Notes under the pieces: generated by a model
Databases searched by the model: none
The model's input: only the letters and a program-made list of their open reading frames with translations
What the model was told of the DNA's origin: nothing
Part shown: piece by piece, positions 5,787 through 6,334 of the stretch
How positions within the stretch are numbered: the first letter of the stretch is position 1
Layout: each line of letters begins with the position of its first letter
Program-made: the position numbers and the translations under genes
DNA from: RFSX01 sp964567435
Lineage (GTDB): Bacteria > Bacteroidota > Bacteroidia > Chitinophagales > Saprospiraceae
Assembly: GCA_964567435.1 (NCBI GenBank)
Contig: CAZMMQ010000122.1
Span: 1-6,334, forward strand
DNA: 6,334 nucleotides
Reading direction: 5' to 3'

Positions 5787-6334
5787 ATGAGAATAATAAA
5801 TATAATTCTATTGCTTTCATTATTTGCTGTAACAGCATGTGAAAATGACTTAGAACAATTTCCTCCTAATATTGCCAGTTCAAATTCATTGACTGATTTT
5901 ACAGGAGTTTTAAATGCAGCATATTTTTACCAGCATGGTTCTGTTACACCAATGGCAGTGATGGGAGATTTCCGAGCTGACAATGCGTTGATGGAAGAAG
6001 AACCTTTTCCATCTTTTGATAGATTCAATGGCGACTTAGTGGATATGGAAGATCAGTTTTTTGGTCCTTTCTATACTGCAATGTATAAGTCTATACTAAG
6101 TGCAAATAATGTTATAGAGAATTCTTCAGATCCTATTCAGGTAGGGGAGGCCCAATTTCTAAGAGCCCTTTCATATTTTAAATTAGTCAGAGTATTCGGT
6201 GACGTACCAGTTAACTTGTCCGCAACTCCAAGTACCTCAGATCCAGCGATCTTAGAACGTCAACCGGTTTCATCAGTTTATAATGATGTGATTATACCTG
6301 ATTTTCAAAATGCGATAAGTGCTTTAGGCACTCA
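5787..6334 (+). CDS. SusD/RagB-family glycan-binding surface lipoprotein, C-terminus cut off by the window edge
   Basis: SusD proteins sit as a lid on the SusC barrel and capture oligosaccharides at the cell surface. The visible 182 codons start with a lipoprotein signal (MRIINIILLLSLFAVTA before Cys18). The SusD N-terminal helical region follows, with the family hallmark AQFLRALSYFKLVRVFGDVP at about 122-141 and the preceding YKSILSANNVIE helix (100-111). The next segment, ERQPVSSVYNDVIIPDFQNA (157-176), matches the usual helix after the hallmark loop. The ATG is preceded by the A-rich AAAACAAGAAAA typical of Bacteroidota translation starts and lies 10 bp after the susC stop. A full SusD has about 500-600 residues, so roughly two thirds is missing. 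No alginate-specific residue can be picked out by eye. Confidence 0.93.
   Translation, partial: MRIINIILLLSLFAVTACENDLEQFPPNIASSNSLTDFTGVLNAAYFYQHGSVTPMAVMGDFRADNALMEEEPFPSFDRFNGDLVDMEDQFFGPFYTAMYKSILSANNVIENSSDPIQVGEAQFLRALSYFKLVRVFGDVPVNLSATPSTSDPAILERQPVSSVYNDVIIPDFQNAISALGT

Overview
This window looks like part of an alginate-degradation polysaccharide utilization locus (PUL) from a member of the Bacteroidota, probably marine. Four things point there: a SusC/SusD-type outer-membrane glycan importer pair, lipoprotein signal peptides, an AT-rich sequence with A-rich rather than GGAGG-type ribosome-binding regions, and a promoter of the Bacteroidota form TTTG-N19-TAnnTTTG. The alginate assignment rests mainly on a truncated PL7-type alginate lyase at the left edge. 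Genus and class cannot be read from the sequence.

Layout. Two genes point left: the partial PL7 alginate lyase lipoprotein (1-516) and, upstream of it, an apparently exported TIM-barrel protein of the sugar phosphate isomerase/epimerase superfamily (604-1542). They lie 87 bp apart with no recognisable promoter between them, so they may form one operon. A 286-bp divergent control region (1543-1828) follows. Three genes point right: a FadR-type GntR regulator (1829-2527), a complete SusC/RagA TonB-dependent transporter (2603-5776), and the first 182 codons of a SusD/RagB lipoprotein (5787 to the right edge).

How it would work (inference). The surface lyase cuts alginate into unsaturated oligosaccharides. 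SusD captures them, SusC imports them across the outer membrane with TonB energy, and the GntR protein senses an intracellular or downstream breakdown product and releases its operators. The isomerase-like protein has no assigned step. It carries a twin-arginine-like leader and appears to lack some of the family's usual metal ligands.

The most notable non-coding signal is a set of three TTGG-N4-CCAA operator-like sites placed exactly 15 bp apart, starting at 1772, 1787 and 1802. They overlap the -7 element of the gntR promoter and fill almost all the space before the gntR start codon. Their form matches the TTGGTnnACCAA type known for FadR-subfamily uronate regulators such as UxuR/ExuR, which suggests that the regulator represses its own gene and the susCD genes behind it.
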